Source of the DNA: Candidatus Saccharimonadota bacterium
GTDB taxonomy: Bacteria; Patescibacteriota; Saccharimonadia; Saccharimonadales; UBA4665
Length of the DNA: 52,696 nt
Reading direction: 5' to 3'
Assembly: GCA_025927415.1 (NCBI GenBank)
Contig: JAICLK010000002.1
Location: 1-52,696 of the forward strand
A model generated the notes under the pieces. That model worked only from the letters and a program-made list of their open reading frames with translations, searched no databases and was not told where the DNA came from. The translations under genes were made by a program, and so were the position numbers. This document shows, piece by piece, positions 51,172 to 52,696 of this stretch (position 1 is its first letter; each line of letters starts with the position of its first letter).

Positions 51172-52696
51172 TTAGTTTGTTTGCGTCTGTCCGGTGAGAC
51201 GCTGGATGGTGAGCGTCGTAAGAGTCGCACTATCACTAGCACTACTACCACTTATCCAGCCAAGCCCTACGCCGAGGTCGAGCGTGCCAGTGCCACCACT
51301 CCACGTATTTCCCGAAAAGTCAGACGTAAAGCCACTAATCGCGGCCGCGTTCGTAGCGGAACCTGTAGTTACACTAGAGGCATCTAGAGATAATATAACG
51401 TATCCATTCGTCAGTACTGTGGTGCTAGACGTGCAAGTAATGGTTGCCGATAAATTCCATGAGGTGGCTCCAGCGGCTCCCGTACCTATATGGGAAGTGG
51501 CTACTAGTGAGTCGGTTTGCGCATTCGTGCCCGAATGGCCATTATTGCCTTCGTAAATATTGAATATTGCCTTATCGTTGGCACCACCAAGTCCACTAAA
51601 CCAACCGCCGGCAGTTATCTGATATGACACGCCTCGCTGGCAATCGTTTGCCGGCAATGTAGTGTAGCCGGTGCTGAAGCCTGTTATGTTTACTCCTCCG
51701 GCTGCACCAGAAAGTTGATTCGAAGTATGGACGGCAGCATACATCAGGCCGTCACACCCAATCCATTGACCATTCTCCGCGCACTCGAAAGAATCGTCGT
51801 CGGTATTGTAGTACATGCCACCCTCCGTATTGTACGTACCACCACTGCCTGTTGGCACTGTTGGAGATGTACCGCTGACACAAAGGTGGTTTGTACCACC
51901 AGTACCACATGTGCCATACAGAGTAAGGATTGGATTAGTGTTGTTGCTTGAGCTACCGATGGTTAGGCTGCCATTGGAAGAAATGCTATCAAGCAAGTTG
52001 GCAGATGCATCTTGTACTTCAAACAAATCAGCAGTAGCCGTGCTGTTTTGTTTTGTTACGAGGGTTGCTGTGGTATTGGAAGAGCTGGCCGACTGGAAGA
52101 GGCCGGAGATACCACCGGTACCTTGGCCATACACACCAACACTACCCGCGGCTGACGAAGAGCTTACACCATAGACACCGTATGTGTTACCACTAGCACC
52201 GGCCGCCTGACCGTATACACCAATGGCCGCATTAGTAATGGAAGCAATTTGACCCCAAACACCATAGTTGACACCACTAGTAGCAGTCTCTTGGCCAAGC
52301 ACACCGGCAGCACCACCTGCCGTCGAATTAGTAGCCCCTTCTGCGCCGGCACCGGCACCAGTCCCAGTGTACTGGCCAAATACACCGAGGGAACCGGTAG
52401 TATTAGAACTATTCACGCCATGTACACCGGCAATGCTCCCACCACCCGAGGTGGTAACGCCGTAGACACCATCGGCAGTAACACTGGCGCCCTTTACCCC
52501 AATACCGCTTCCCGTGTTGTTGCCATACAATGCGATGGAGCTAGCAGAACTCGAGGAGTTCGTGCCTTGAATCGTAACCGTAGCGCCACTACCACCGCTA
52601 GTTCCCGTTACGACCGTGCTCGTAGCACTGGCAGACCCGAGCGTTGCACTCGTTGCGGTTAGTCCACCCTGGACGGTGACCGCACCGGCAGTTTGC
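51172..52696 (-). CDS. Large repeat-rich surface or tail-fibre-like protein, N-terminus beyond window
   Basis: At least 507 residues are open to the window edge. The N-terminal visible part is Ser/Thr/Gly-rich. About 70-200 carry repeated GVxG units, 10-25 residues apart (GVYGV, GVHGV, GVFGQ, GVLGQ, GVWGQ, GVYGQ). A segment LFEVQDASANLLDSISSNGSL then resembles the stalk-to-head joint of trimeric fibres. Next are a Cys-containing motif YYNTDDDSFECAENGQWIGC and a beta-rich C-terminal domain. It is likely an extracellular adhesin or fibre; the signal peptide must lie to the right. Such proteins fit attachment to a host cell, which is inference. Confidence 0.8.
   Translation of the reverse strand, partial: QTAGAVTVQGGLTATSATLGSASATSTVVTGTSGGSGATVTIQGTNSSSSASSIALYGNNTGSGIGVKGASVTADGVYGVTTSGGGSIAGVHGVNSSNTTGSLGVFGQYTGTGAGAGAEGATNSTAGGAAGVLGQETATSGVNYGVWGQIASITNAAIGVYGQAAGASGNTYGVYGVSSSSAAGSVGVYGQGTGGISGLFQSASSSNTTATLVTKQNSTATADLFEVQDASANLLDSISSNGSLTIGSSSNNTNPILTLYGTCGTGGTNHLCVSGTSPTVPTGSGGTYNTEGGMYYNTDDDSFECAENGQWIGCDGLMYAAVHTSNQLSGAAGGVNITGFSTGYTTLPANDCQRGVSYQITAGGWFSGLGGANDKAIFNIYEGNNGHSGTNAQTDSLVATSHIGTGAAGATSWNLSATITCTSSTTVLTNGYVILSLDASSVTTGSATNAAAISGFTSDFSGNTWSGGTGTLDLGVGLGWISGSSASDSATLTTLTIQRLTGQTQTN

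Noticed and set aside
51160-51178. AAACTAA/TTAGTTT hairpin as a firm terminator
   Set aside because: The stem is 7 bp, AT-only except one pair, overlaps the stop codon and is followed by a poor T-run. It is kept only as a weak possibility.

Overview
The window looks like a chromosomal segment from a reduced, monoderm Candidate Phyla Radiation bacterium, most likely Candidatus Saccharibacteria (TM7). This is inferred from sequence features, not from a database match. The pointers are: very compact packing with many ATGA, TAATG and TGAATG junctions; a short EF-Ts (198 aa); an alpha2-type glycyl-tRNA synthetase and a short ProRS; a heliorhodopsin-family protein; ftsEX next to a CHAP hydrolase; several secreted proteins of narrow distribution; and almost no biosynthetic genes apart from CTP synthase. 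Both RF1 and RF2 are encoded and UGA ends many genes, so the standard bacterial code applies. This argues against the UGA-recoding Gracilibacteria and Absconditabacteria.

Layout. 1-1144: the N-terminal two thirds of a GC-rich, actinobacterial-type proteasomal ATPase (ARC/Mpa), cut by the window edge. 1255-5825: RNase HI, GlyRS, RecO and a degenerate receiver/histidine-kinase pair. 5893-9488: a tightly coupled run of a membrane flippase-like protein, exonuclease VII, a membrane-anchored methyltransferase and an exported protein. 9584-11244: a THUMP-type RNA methyltransferase and L27 on the + strand. 11284-17732: hypothetical proteins, an unusual FHA-transglutaminase protein, a receiver protein, CTP synthase and a fused carboxyltransferase. 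17749-22016: FtsE, FtsX, a coiled-coil CHAP hydrolase and a C-terminal processing protease, a likely cell-wall module. 22050-29547: RF2, an M16 peptidase, a histidine phosphatase, SecA, HPF and SerRS. 29562-33436: a Cas4-like nuclease, a HAD phosphatase, a heliorhodopsin homologue that lacks its retinal lysine, an exported protein, DUF427 and a DoxX-like protein. 33478-41887: LysRS, GreA, ProRS, a CPBP protease, RseP, RRF, EF-Ts and S2. 42274-50789: an exported protein, HIT, L31-RF1-kinase-PrmC, HtrA, signal peptidase I and ParAB. 51172-52696: a truncated GVYG-repeat surface protein.

Most genes lie on the minus strand and point away from the parAB end. This fits an origin of replication near or to the right of 51 kb (inference). 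No tRNA, rRNA, CRISPR array or insertion sequence was recognised.

Standout observations. (1) At 31083-31895 a clear heliorhodopsin relative has glutamate where the Schiff-base lysine belongs. (2) A dozen genes, including lysS, serS, secA, frr and ftsE, have a -10 box ending 6-9 nt before the start codon, which implies leaderless transcripts. (3) Two copies of a ~120-bp palindromic element, at 10792-10908 and 35054-35177, have a similar core but unrelated outer stems. (4) There is an FHA plus transglutaminase-like fusion, a pseudo-kinase/pseudo-receiver pair, and a stand-alone carboxyltransferase fusion in a lineage not expected to make fatty acids.
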